Shown in pieces: positions 29,153 to 40,383 of a DNA stretch of 64,000 bases. Location: assembly GCA_951394045.1 (NCBI GenBank), contig OX595998.1, positions 372,001-436,000 on the forward strand. Reading direction: 5' to 3'. The notes below the pieces were generated by a model that was not told the DNA's origin, made no database searches, and saw nothing but the letters and a program-made list of their open reading frames with translations. Each line of letters starts with the position of its first letter. Position 1 is the stretch's first letter. Source of the stretch: Nitzschia sp. DOCU1. Lineage: Eukaryota; Bacillariophyta; Bacillariophyceae; Bacillariales; Bacillariaceae. Position numbers and translations under genes: made by a program.

Positions 29153-31955
29153 CTACCACTTGCCGGAGCAAATATCAAAAACGGCTTCAATTAAATCGCT
29201 TCCTCGCTTGACAACGGCCTTTTCCATACTCTCGGCGTATGGAACGGGCGCGTCGTCCATGCAGAGGCGTTTCACGGGTGCGTCCAACAAATCGAAGAGT
29301 TCTTCCGAGACTAGTGCGCTAATCGTGGCACCGACACCTCCACTCTTGGTGGATTCATCCAAGATGCACATCTTGTGAGTACGGGCAAGACTTGTGGCAA
29401 TCGTTTCCATATCCAAGGGCTTGAGTGATCGCAGTTCGATCAAGTCAATATCGAATCCTTCCTCTTGGATCGATTCAATGGCCATCATGGATTCCTTGAC
29501 ACCGTGCAAGTAGGTCAACACAGTGACGGCTTTGCCGGACTTGACGGATTCCGCCGAAGCTTCGTGGAGTAGAGCAGCCTTGTTCAATGGCATGCACTTT
29601 CCAAGGTCAACGGGGCCCTTGGATTCCTTCATCATTTTAACAGGAGCAAACAAGAAGCATGGACCGTTGTCACGGATCATACTCTTGGTGAGGCCATAGG
29701 CTGCCGCAGGGGAGGCGGCAGTACCAATCTTAAGTCCAGGAATACCCATGACGTAGGCGTGGAAAGGCTGCGAATGTTCCGCGCCCAAGGCTTGGTTAGG
29801 GGCAGTGCCACCGGCACCAATGATGGTCATGGGCATGTCAAATCTTCCACCGGTAGTAGCGTACGTGTTTCCAGCGGAACTGATTTCGGCCATACCGTAA
29901 ATACCAAAGTTTGTGTTCATCAATTCGACAATTGGACGGTATCCGTTCAAGGCTTCTCCGAGAGCCTTTCCAATGAAGTGACCCTCGTCAATGATTTCAT
30001 CAGCAGCTCGGCCTTTCCCGTAGGTTTGTTGCGTCAGCTTGGGGATATCATACGACGACCCGGCTTGAAGATCTTCAGCATGGATAGTGGTAGTAGGGTC
30101 CCGAAGCATTTCTTCGTGAATAGCGAGATTGATAGCATCACCGATTGAGATTTCGCCAGCTTCAGCCTTGGCTCGGAGAGCAGCAATATGATCTTGGATG
30201 GCCTTCATCTTGTCGGGGGCAATCGTTCGAGCGTTGACAGCATCAGCAAAAGCTGGGCCTTCTCGAAGGTTGTAGTCCGTGCTAGGAGCGTCAGGGAATT
30301 CCAATTCCTTAGCGAGCTCCACCGGTGGCATGGGAGATTTTTCAGCAAAGTCGACCGACTTCTTGACTTCAGCCAACACTTCCTTGCGAGCTTCCTTCAA
30401 TTCGTCCTCAGTGAAGACGCCGGCGGCAATCCACTTGTCTTCGAATCCCTTGATAGGGTCTTGGGCTTGACGGGCCCATGCCTTCTCTTCCTTGCGACCA
30501 CGCTCGTGTTCGGGGTCAGCGGGAGAGTGCCCGTTAAAACGATACGTGTGGACTTGAAGGATGGCGGGGCCCTTGCCCTTGCGAATATAGTCGATGACAG
30601 CCTTTCCTCCCTTCGCTACGTCGGCTGCATCCATACCGTCCACCAAAAGTCCTGGAACGCCATAGTGCTTTCCTTGCTCGTAGACGTTGCTGTTCCTTGC
30701 GATGTCAGGAGTGAAGGTGTTGATGGCACGCCCATTATCAATGACCAACAACAAAAGAGGCAGGTTATCCTTGGAGGCGGCATTTAGCAATTCGGCAGTA
30801 CGTCCGTTTTGGGCACCACCCTCTCCAACAAAGACGACAGCAATGCGGTCATCATTTGCTGGAGGGGCCTTATCTTGCTTTTTAAAGGAAGCATCATCCG
30901 AAACTCCAAGCTCACGATCCAACAGGATGCTCTTGGCCGCACCGCATGCATAAGGAAGTTGTTCACAGACCAAGGCCCATCCTCCTTGGAAATAGGTCTC
31001 CCTATCGAAAATGTGCATGGAACCGCCAGCTCCTCGGCACGATCCCGTATCCTTCATAAATAACTCTGCCATGACTTCGCCCGGGTCAACGCCAGAAGCA
31101 ATGGCGTGCGTGTGCTCACGGTAATACGACAATTTCTTGTCTCCTTTCTTGATGGCATACTCCACAAGCGCGGGAATACTCTCTTGACCGTTATCCAGGT
31201 GCATAAATCCACGAATCTTTCCTTGCATGTATTGCTGGTTGCACGCATTCTCGAATCCACGGGCCATTTGCATGGCACGGTACAATTTCATCAGATCTTC
31301 CTTGTTAGAGTCCAAAGCTTCGTACTCGGCAATATCGGCAGCTGTGTAACCAAAGTTTTCCATAAGCTATCGATGAAACAAAAGATCGAAAGGAGAACAA
31401 CGTTTCATTGTAGACCGCAACGAAGCAAAGATAAGCGCCGAAATGAACCAAAACAAAAAGATGAAGCAAGATATGCATTCGTACCTGTTCAGCGATGCCT
31501 TTCCATGGCAGGTTAATGGGCGGTCTCATGACTTGTGGCTCTTCTGCCTTCTACAAACAAACGACGGCGGACGCGGGGTAAGTGGACGTGTCGGCATTGG
31601 ATGCATCAGTCCGTATCTTAACGTCGTAGCATCAATGATACTTACTCCATTGACAACCTCGGCTTCAACCACCGTCGACATTTGCAAGAACGACGCGGGA
31701 GCGCCGACATGTCTGCTCGTTGAAAGTCGACTGGGGGCACTGACGACGAAGGGAGATAAGAGGAAAATTGAGTCTGTGGTCGATTTGCATGGCGGGGGGG
31801 TCCTTCAGGCAACAATGGAGAGAAACAAACATTTGCCTCCGAGCTCGCAGTGGGACACCCTTTCAGTGATCAATGCTGAGCACGAACGATTCCACTTACG
31901 TGAAGGCAGCAGCAGTCGCCACGCAGATGGCAAGGGCGGCAGAGGTAAATTTCAT
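29153..31955 (-). CDS. Pyruvate dehydrogenase E1 alpha-beta fusion, plastid-targeted
   Basis: Predicted 806 residues from four exons: 31955-31900, 31730-31646, 31550-31485, 31366-29153, all GT-AG and in phase. Exon 1 encodes MKFTSAALAICVATAAAF, a signal peptide with an A-A-F cleavage context; exon 2 adds a basic Ser/Thr-rich transit stretch (RLSTSRHVGAP), together a classic diatom plastid presequence. Mature protein: E1-alpha with RGFMHLDNGQES, YYREHTHAI, CRGAGGSMH, and the thiamine diphosphate motif GEGGAQNG...VIDNGRAIN (GEG where GDG is usual). A linker leads to E1-beta with ISIGDAINLAIHEEM, IGKALGEALNGYRPI and LRSLKPLDMETI. Normally alpha and beta are separate chains of an alpha2-beta2 enzyme. 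Expected role: pyruvate to acetyl-CoA in the plastid for fatty acid synthesis. A related branched-chain or acetoin E1 cannot be fully excluded. Confidence 0.88.
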
Positions 31956-32850
31956 TGTGTTCTTGTATCGTTAGAGGCACACGACAACACCTTAGAATGG
32001 TCAACAAAAGAAATGACACAACAAGCGTAAAGAGCTTTCCGATCAGCAATGTTCCGATCGTTCTGGGCAACGATAGACGTTTACTTTCGTCGGCGACCTG
32101 TCCGTCCAGTTGACGACGATGATGGTAGGAAGTCAGTGCCAAGTTGCAACTCAGAAGCAGTGATGATGGGATGACGACTGTGTCGATCAGCGCCGTCGAC
32201 GTCGGCCTACGTAAGACTCACCTTGAAACTCTACCACCACCCTAATTGTACCGTGACGTGTCCTTCGGGGGGCGCTAAAAGAGTGGGTTGGCTCGAAATT
32301 TAACCGCTGGCAGAACCAATGAGATTAGATCCAAAGATCGGGCCGTTAAAAGGTATCTTCGGGTTTGTCGACGTATCATCATCATCTGAAATTGCTGGTA
32401 TGATAGCGTGTATCGTAGAGTGAGAAAGATCTTTGGAACAGTGTCACGATCATCGCACACATCATCCACCTTCCACACGACGCCTCTTGGCGGTTTGGCG
32501 GCGGAGGATTGATGACGGCGATCTGTGAGGGTGTTCTTTTGTACTAGGACTCGGCGGGTCATCCTTGGACTTTGCGATTTGATATCCGAGCCGAATTGTT
32601 TGTCGTTTGTAGAACGAAATAGCTAACATGTCCACAGGGAGCGCAATTGTATTCTACAATACACCCGTCGAATTCGGTTCACCTTCTCGACATTCGAAGT
32701 TGGCTTAGAATTTCTGTCCGTCTAGTACACTGCTACTCCCGGGCGTCAAACGTAAAGGGCGACTTTATTTGCTTTGATTACTAGTACTATAGGAGTACGT
32801 AGTCTCGCAAGAAGCACGGGTGCGGCGGTAGCCTGCTTGGATGGTTGTCT
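31956..32850. other. PDH E1 promoter region and GDT1-like 3' flank, 0.9 kb
   Basis: Separates two co-directional genes on the minus strand. No reading frame with protein features was found. It should hold the PDH E1 promoter on the left and the transporter terminator on the right; no specific element can be named from sequence alone. Confidence 0.45.
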
Positions 32851-34102
32851 TTAAAATATTCCAAACGCAGTAGTGGCGGCAAAGACTAAAAAGAGTGTCC
32901 CTCCAATGATACCAATCACCTTCTCGGACAAGTATTTGGCTACCACAGCGCCTCCGGCCACTGCAATGCCTGTTGCCACAGCATGAGCTGCCGTAGCTCC
33001 CAATGCCACGCTCACGGGATTTTGGGCAGCGGACAAGGCGATCGTCGACAGAAAGGATCGATCTCCAAATTCAGCCGCGAAGACTAAGCCAAAGATACTC
33101 AACACACGGGCACTTCAATGGACCAACAAACGAGTTGATGAACGGGTTTCTGCTGGTGAGCCATCGGGAAGCGACAAATTACCCAGAGCGGCAGCAATAA
33201 TAATACTCACGCAATAGAAGCTTGCTTCGAGGCGTCATTGGCTTCGACTTCTTCCTCGGCTTCTGCCAACTCTTCATCCATAGCACTGGAACCTCCATCC
33301 ATTTCCAAAGCTTCTTTCAAAGTCTTGATGCCAAAGAACGCGAAGGCCAAAACGGCAGCTACATCATCCAATGGAATCCCATCTGCAAGGCCCGCCGGCA
33401 CCGCATGGAAGACTTGGCCAATTACTACCGAAATCACCGTCATAACCGCCAGGGCTCCCATTGACCCCACAAAAGAAATGAGTCGAGATGTTTTCATGGC
33501 TAACAATCCGGCGATAAAGAAGGTTTTGTCACCAATTTCACTCAGAAACACCAAGGTAAAGGCTTGATAAAATCCTGTTTCCCCAACAGAAGCAAAAAAT
33601 TTATTGGTAGAAGACGCCACTGCACTAGCGCCACCGCTCAAAGAGGCCAAATCAAAAGCATTAGTAACTCCTGGATACGCTGCCAGCACAGTAATGGCAG
33701 CCGCAGTGGCACCTGCCGCCATGGCTGCATTTCTTGGTGCCAATCCGAAGAAGGAATACTTTCGCCTCGGAGGGATTGCTAGATGCTGCTTTGCTTCTTT
33801 TGCCGTTTCCCACTCTGATGATGACGACGACCTCGACGTCCCGCAGAGTGACAAGGAGGGTTTGGTGAAGGCATTGTTGGGGGACATGGCGGAAGATGAT
33901 CGTACAGCAGGAGTGACCGCGACAAACCGCGAAAAACTGGCGAGAGTACCGTACAGACAGAGTACAAACCCCCAAACAGGCGGTTAGTGCAGAAAGAGTA
34001 TCAACTGCGCCAAAACTCCAACACTTACGAATATGCTTGCAACTCGCCCAGATTTAACACCGCCAAACTAATAGCAAGGCATTTGCTATTAAAAATCCTC
34101 AT
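32851..34102 (-). CDS. GDT1/UPF0016 (TMEM165, PAM71-like) cation transporter, plastid-targeted
   Basis: Predicted 348 residues in three exons: 34102-34029, 33936-33211, 33097-32851 (introns 92 and 113 bp, GT-AG, phases agree). The two signature motifs of the family are present: [11 protein letters not shown] in the first repeat and [11 protein letters not shown] in the second (E-x-G-D-K/R-T/S), each starting a three-helix repeat, with an acidic linker ([16 protein letters not shown]) between. Exon 1 encodes [23 protein letters not shown], a signal peptide with an A-x-F-like cleavage site followed by basic, Ser-rich sequence, which suggests the plastid envelope or thylakoid. Plant and cyanobacterial relatives move Mn2+ or Ca2+; the substrate here is inferred. 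The family is usually about 200-350 residues, so the length fits. Confidence 0.88.
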
Positions 34103-34806
34103 TTGAAAAATGTCTAGATTCGATTTAGAACAACGACGAGGTGATTCCTTCTGGAAAGACAATTCTCCGCAGGCAGAAGATCAATCCCATCCACCTCCTT
34201 GCCGCTCCTCTCCATACGATTAACTAAATCTTCGAGGCAAACTGCGAATCCATCCATCATCTGAAATCTCATGAACACCACGTGGATGACGTACGATACA
34301 TCCACGGGAAGCACACCAGACCAAATTAAAAAGAAAAAATGGACGAGATTTCCGTCATCCATGATACCTACCGACGTACCGGTATGTATGTGCGTTGGTA
34401 GAGGGCACATGACGATTTTCTTGGCAGACTAGGATGAAAGATATATGCCCTAACTAGCGAGGCAGGCGCTCAAACCATAGTATCGTTATTTTTCATGTTC
34501 ACACATTCCAGAGTTTTATATGCTCTCAAAGCTCTATTTAGATTCCAGCGATTTGCAAATGTATTCGATGCCGTATAACAATGACAAGGTTAATTAAGAA
34601 CCGAATCGCAACCCCCTCCTTAGATAACATAACACAACTTTTGGAGCACACTATTTGACTTGCCCAAAATACGAAGGTGCGTCAAATGGTGTTAGATCAG
34701 CTCTCGCATTCTCAAGGCACTCCCCGACGGCCATCATCTTCTCAACCATAAGAAAACAATAAAGAGCTGCAAGGCTAGGCTCAATGCTACCGTTTTAGTC
34801 TCGATA
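34103..34806. promoter_or_regulatory. Divergent intergenic promoter region, 0.7 kb
   Basis: Lies between the 5' ends of the GDT1-like gene (-) and the unknown 789-residue gene (+), so both promoters must be here. No core element can be pinned down by eye. Confidence 0.4.
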
Positions 34807-37176
34807 ATGTGGGTTGATTTTTCCGGCCGAGGTTCCCCGGACGTGGCCCTGAGCTTTGGAAGCGAGGAAAGCGACGTTCATCATGGGCCTCACGACCTAC
34901 GACTTGGCAGCAAAAAAGCATTTGCATTTGAAACATTTACGATTTCCTCTTTGATGGATAATGATGAAGATAACAAGTCCATATCTCAGCATCCGATTGA
35001 TACGCCCCTTTTGGGAACTTCTGTGGTCAGTCAAACCTGCCCGGCGGCGTTACGCACAAACCAAACACCCCACTCCCAATTATTCACGAAACCTCCAAAC
35101 AAATCAGGCCCTCCATCATTGCCATGTGATACATCGATCACTTCGTTCTTGCGATCTTATGTATCTGTGAAAGCAAGGGTGGGTGGCAAGAAGAAGGCTG
35201 CTTTGGAAGCACGAGATGACGACGACGACGCCAACAAATCAGCTGAGGACGCGCCACGACAACTGGACTCTTTGACAGTTAACACCTCTATTGGATCATC
35301 TTGTGAACATGACAGCTTCCCAGTGGGCACACAATCTGCATACGATATGTCCGTCTGTGAATCCACAACTACTGATGCACAATATGTGGTTGTAGACGAC
35401 TTTGACGACGAGGAACCTCTACTTGCTCTCCAGGCGAGGATCTTGCAAAATTGCTCGTGTACTAACCGGCAGCCGCAGCAAGCAAAGTATGTTCGGCGCC
35501 CCAGTAAAAATTTCTTGTGTCTAGGTTTTGGTGGGAACACAAGACAGGTCAATTTACATGGAACAAAGCCCGCACTCGACCTAAAGGTGTATCGAAAGCA
35601 CAAAGATATGGGATTTGATTTCGAGATGCCCGGAACTCCTGTCATCGCCGAGAACGTGAGTTTGCGGCAATTTATTGATGAGAGCTCAGCTTCTACGAGG
35701 TCCTTCGTGGCGGCTTCCGACTCGAGCACCTACACCAGCACCCTTCGCCGGATGAAACCAAAGTCTCTGTCTTACGAAGATCTGCAAGCGCGCTTCAATG
35801 GTGAAACTGAACTCCATGATGAACTAGACGAAGTTGTACAACGCACCGTGGAAGAGATATCAGTGGATGAAGAACAAAGCTGTGGCTTTCCAGCATTCAG
35901 TCGCATCCATTTCAACGCCGTCGATACGCTTCGAGCACCCTTGGACATGCAATTGAGCACTCTTTACGAGGACGACGATGAAGATTCGGATATTATTTGT
36001 TCTTTGGCATCCTTTTCCATGAATCAAATGAGCAATAGCATTTCTCATAAGCTGGTCAAATATATCCGTCGCGATGGGATGGGCTCGCTTGGCCACTGCG
36101 GAACATCAAAGGACGAGGGCGAAGGAGGAAGCAGTCATTTGCTGGGAGAAAAGTTGCTAGACATCGACAACCCATACTCAGAGACTTCGTTCTCTCGCCG
36201 TTGTCAACTGCAAAACGCTTCAGAAAAAAATGCGCAGGAAGACTGCATTGGCGACGTAAAGTCGATTGAGGCGACTAGTCCCGGTTCCGAACACACGGAC
36301 GACGACGAAGACGGCTTGATTTTTGACAACTTCGAGGACCAACCACAAGATGACAATGCGAGAAAAGCCAAACTGGTCGAAAACAAAAGGATATTACCAC
36401 TAAAGGTGCCAAAGGGTGGCTCGGCTCGGCGACTTGTATTTGACCCCGTCACTGTGGGGTCGGAATCGTCAAGGGAATATTATAAGGAGAAAATGATTTG
36501 GTTGACAGATGACTCAAGCGAAATCAGTGAATTGACGGACGACGAGCATCCTGACTCTTTCCACAAACAACCCCCCAACACAATGACGCCACAGGAAATC
36601 CTGGCTAAACAACTTAGCGAAACCAAAGGAGAGCTGATGAAGCAATTTTTGTCCATGAGTGATCTGATTTCGCCAGGAAAGGCCCACAGACCAAGCGAGG
36701 CTGCGGAGATAACTTTACCTCCGAAAGAGCAAGATGTACGCAACAGTATGGTCTCAGAAGGGAAATCTGCGACAGAGCCCTCGAAATCCGCCCGGCCCTT
36801 TGCTTTGTTGAAGCAGCCGACCTTTATACCAAAAGGCACCTTTTCCCAGTCCGAGAAGCGATTGCAAAGACAGGCATCCAAGCAACACCTGCCAAAGGAA
36901 GATGATAAGACTTTCTTTTGTGACGACCAAGATGGCGTTTCTTCCCCTGCGGTAAACCGACGGTCTTTTGAAGCCAAGGCCAACATCACTCGTAACTCCC
37001 AGTCCCAATCGTCTGCCTACCTTGTACGTCTGGCTACACCTGGGTCCTATCGAGGGAATGAAACGAGCGAGGAAGGCACTTCCCAGAAAGACAATGACCG
37101 GACGATTTTATTTTCTGATGACGACGAAAGTGATCCATTTGCGGATTTGCACTGCGTCTCCCGGCTTGCAATTTAA
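34807..37176 (+). CDS. Large acidic Ser-rich protein of unknown function
   Basis: An uninterrupted 789-residue frame from ATG 34807. I do not recognise a domain. It is rich in Ser, Asp and Glu with several acidic clusters (DDEDGLIFDNFED, DDDESDPFADL) and short conserved-looking blocks such as LSYEDLQARFNGETELHDELDEV and MIWLTDDSSEISELTDDEHPD. No signal peptide, membrane segment or coiled coil of note. Mostly disordered by composition. The length of the frame and the use of all codon positions make a real gene likely. Single-exon structure is assumed. Confidence 0.7.
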   Translation: MWVDFSGRGSPDVALSFGSEESDVHHGPHDLRLGSKKAFAFETFTISSLMDNDEDNKSISQHPIDTPLLGTSVVSQTCPAALRTNQTPHSQLFTKPPNKSGPPSLPCDTSITSFLRSYVSVKARVGGKKKAALEARDDDDDANKSAEDAPRQLDSLTVNTSIGSSCEHDSFPVGTQSAYDMSVCESTTTDAQYVVVDDFDDEEPLLALQARILQNCSCTNRQPQQAKYVRRPSKNFLCLGFGGNTRQVNLHGTKPALDLKVYRKHKDMGFDFEMPGTPVIAENVSLRQFIDESSASTRSFVAASDSSTYTSTLRRMKPKSLSYEDLQARFNGETELHDELDEVVQRTVEEISVDEEQSCGFPAFSRIHFNAVDTLRAPLDMQLSTLYEDDDEDSDIICSLASFSMNQMSNSISHKLVKYIRRDGMGSLGHCGTSKDEGEGGSSHLLGEKLLDIDNPYSETSFSRRCQLQNASEKNAQEDCIGDVKSIEATSPGSEHTDDDEDGLIFDNFEDQPQDDNARKAKLVENKRILPLKVPKGGSARRLVFDPVTVGSESSREYYKEKMIWLTDDSSEISELTDDEHPDSFHKQPPNTMTPQEILAKQLSETKGELMKQFLSMSDLISPGKAHRPSEAAEITLPPKEQDVRNSMVSEGKSATEPSKSARPFALLKQPTFIPKGTFSQSEKRLQRQASKQHLPKEDDKTFFCDDQDGVSSPAVNRRSFEAKANITRNSQSQSSAYLVRLATPGSYRGNETSEEGTSQKDNDRTILFSDDDESDPFADLHCVSRLAI

Positions 37177-37762
37177 GCGGGAAAAGGAAGGAAATGCTCG
37201 TTGTAGCCGCCAGACGAAGAGGGACGCAACAAAGTAAATTTTCGTCCATTCGGCTGGTTGCATTCATCGCCCAGCTAGGGAGTGCTACGGAAGAAAACTC
37301 GTGCCAATGCCTCGGGTTGAAGGGCAACTAGTAGTAGATTGTTGACTTCTGATGCTTCATGCAATTGTGGAAACTCTCTCCTTTGTAGGTATATTTATTG
37401 ACGCTGTCTTTTCTTCTAGCGAATAGAGGACAAGATTAAAGGCGTCTACTATGATACTATTTACGTGGGATCGACTGGCCCGGGACAAGAGGAGCATCAA
37501 AGAATATGATAGGCTTTTCCGGGGACACTTTTGGGATACCCTTTTAAGTGCACCCCCCCACCCCCACCCCCCGTCTGTTTCACCCTTTCTGGATCCGCGA
37601 GAAGCGGCACCACTATCGACGGCCTCTCATCAGAAATGCTGTGTGATGACGAATACATAGCTCCTTTTTCCTCAGCACGGTTGATTTTGTTATAGTGTTG
37701 CATTGCATTGCGAGATAGGGGGTTAGCCCGTGGTGGTCGTTTGGTATCCAGCTCTCGTCACC
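37177..37762. other. Spacer with a C-rich tract, no gene seen
   Basis: Between two co-directional genes. Contains a polypyrimidine run of nearly pure C at 37551-37573. The downstream gene has a good start context (CACCATGG) at 37763, so its promoter lies here. Confidence 0.45.
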
Positions 37763-39734
37763 ATGGCATCGCCTGCGTCCGACCACTTGACGCAAAAGAT
37801 GGAAGGAATCTTACAGTTGATGAATCAACGCGCCAGGGGTCAAGCGAGCAATGCTCAAGTGGAGGTGGCTGTGTCACAAGTTTTGGCCAGCATGGGAGCC
37901 CAACCTACGACGAAGAATAGCGGGAAAAAGCGACCGAGACCTGCAGCGTCCCGCACAACCGATGCAATCAAAGTGGACATGGGGAATTATGATGATGACG
38001 ACGAAATAGAACAACACGAAGAAAAGGTGAGTCCAACCAAAGATATGCGGAAAGAATCTGGGAGAGGAAGGAAACGAAGCGACTCCAAACGAATCCCAGA
38101 TGCTGAATACAAAGAGCTTTTGGAGGAAATACCAATGGGTAAAGTGGGCGCCCAAATGATGACTGCATTTGGTGATGGTCCGCAACCTGACTTGGACGCT
38201 CTTAAAGCGGCACTACAGGCCACACGTCAGGCCCTCCAATTTTCTATTTTGGATGCTCGTGCTCTGCGCCGCAAGGTTCAGGCCCAGTATTCTCAAGCCA
38301 AGCACGAAGCCTTTGCAGGCGTACAACCGTGGAAAACAATTACAAGCAACAATAAAAACGATCAATCTGTGTCTGAAGAGGCGGCTACTTGTTCTACCCC
38401 CTTACCAGAACCATCGTCGGATAATCCTGCCTCTTTCCCAAAAAAGGCGTTCCGGCGTATGGAAACCTTTGACAAGGCCGATCCGGCCTTGGTCTACCGA
38501 GCTCTCTTAGCGGATAAATCGAGAGAGCATGATCCTCTTGGTGCCCAGCCTAAATGTGGCTTTGACGCCGAACAATTAGGTTGGCTGTTTCCAGAAGAAG
38601 TCCGGGCTTATGATCGATGGAACGAGTTGCATGCAGAGTATTTGCAGAACGAGCGTGCCAAGGTTACAAAAAAGGAGGACGAAATCGATGATGAAGAGGG
38701 TGATTCTGACCGGGAAGCGCCCGCGCCCGAGCCTAAAATACACGACGACGAGGTAGAGTATATTGGTGGCCACTTGAAGGAACGCGCTGCCGTGTTTGAC
38801 GTACGGACCGGCCAGATGCCCCAGGATAGGTACCTTCAATTTTCGAGGGTTCGACAGGGTAGTTTTCTGCCTCCAAATCATCGTCGTAGTGAACTCGAAC
38901 AGGAGTGGGAGGCCGGTCAAGGCCGCGGACGAGCGAAGAGCGGCGATTGGTCCAAAATGTCAGCCATAGCCGTCCGCTTCTTGCATTGGCTTGGCTTTGA
39001 TCCTCCCCAAGTGCCACCTCCTGATAACGAAACTACACAATTGCTGGCTTTTTTGGGTCATGACCGCTTGGGGCGGATTGTGGAAAAGTCTATATATCTG
39101 CGGAATATCAAGCGAAAACGAGAATTGAACGTCAGCGTCAAGGATAATGAAGAGGACGATATTGAGAATCCTTCATCGGTAACTTTGCGAGAACTCTTGC
39201 CAGGAGAGCAGTTGACTTTGCAAGATGTTGAGGCAGTTTTGGACGATCCCGATGTCAAGCCGGCGGCACTATTTCCGAGCGAGCGAAACGATCATAGCGG
39301 TGGGGGGGCACCAACGAATGTGCAATTGTACTTTGGACCAGGGTTTGAGCAGCGTTTGGAGCTCGAACTGGAAGAGTATGTTCGCATGCACCCGATGGAT
39401 TGTATTCGTTTTAATCATGTAAGTGCTCACTTCCTCCTTCTTCAATTGTAGAATGATGGCCTCGTCGAAAACGAAGGACAATTGCAAGTCTGAGGAAGAC
39501 GATCCCATTCTACAGCAGGAGCGAGAATTGTTTGAGAGAATGTCCAAAACGTCGCAGGCCTACAGCTATAGCTTGGCCAATATGTTGAGAAAGCGCCAAG
39601 AACAAACGGAAGAAGGAAAGGACAAAGGCGATTTGATGCTGGCTGCCGTAGAAAGCAACAGTCCTGTCGCCGAGAGTACACCGACGACGCGTAGGAGCCA
39701 AAGAGCCCCGAGAAAGCGCTTGCATTCGGAGTAG
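37763..39734 (+). CDS. Unknown, probably nuclear protein; C-terminal exon uncertain
   Basis: Exon 1 runs from ATG 37763 (context CACCATGG; an in-frame start at 37730 is weaker) to a donor at 39419 after IRFNH. Charged and basic stretches (KKRPRPAASR, RKESGRGRKRSDSKR) look like nuclear localisation signals; an Asp/Glu-rich linker and a C-terminal YFGPGFEQRLELELEEYVRMHP helix follow. I do not recognise a domain; a chromatin-associated role is only a guess from composition. Two acceptors are possible. AG at 39451, with a strong pyrimidine tract, gives a 13-residue ending (NDGLVENEGQLQV) that stops at 39493. AG at 39488 gives an 81-residue charged ending (SEEDDPILQQERELFERM...) that stops at 39734. 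The second coding stretch looks genuine. Confidence 0.65.
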
Positions 39735-40383
39735 GATCTACCACCCAACGAATTTGAATGATCTTTCGGGCCCTTCTTGAGGACGGAGGGGCGGAGTGTC
39801 TTCACCATCACCAGACAGCATGAACTGGCTAGCTAGCGCACGCACTATAGAGGTGATGAAATAGCTTTTACATACTATCGTATCGTCGCCGAACAGAGAT
39901 CGACCCGCGGTGCCAGCACCAGAGGTGCGAGGATTACATTTCTACCTATCCCACTGTCTCTTTTTTCATAGTTTTTTGCGAGTCTGCATGATAGCTCTCC
40001 ACGTACCTGGTACTCGTCAACACCATAGGATCCGACTCATTTTCCATAGTTGCTGGTCCCACTACTGTAGTTAGGTTCGGTCGCGACTTGGTGGTGGACC
40101 CACACCCAAAAGTGCTGTTTGGTTTCAAGGTTATGAGCCAGTGCACCAGTGGAAGAGGTCCAAATCTCAGGGGTGAACCTTTTCTCAATTGGAAACTGAA
40201 GTCATCAGACGCCCACCCTTAAAAACATCTAACGACCTGAACTATTGCTTGGCACACGACGATTAGGATGTGATGTGTATTCGTTCGTTCCAAGCATTTG
40301 ACTTGCTCCATTCATATCTCGAGCGGAGCTCGCTGACTACAACAGTATAACCCGCTGTCCTTCGTAACAAGGGAAAGAACACC
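39735..40383. other. Intergenic spacer, 0.65 kb, no gene seen
   Basis: 3' flank of one gene and promoter of the next, both on the plus strand. Only short frames without protein features. Confidence 0.45.

Noticed and set aside
32233..32280. CO2/cAMP-responsive element (TGACGT) upstream of PDH E1
   Set aside because: A single six-base match near 32255 is expected by chance; no paired element seen.
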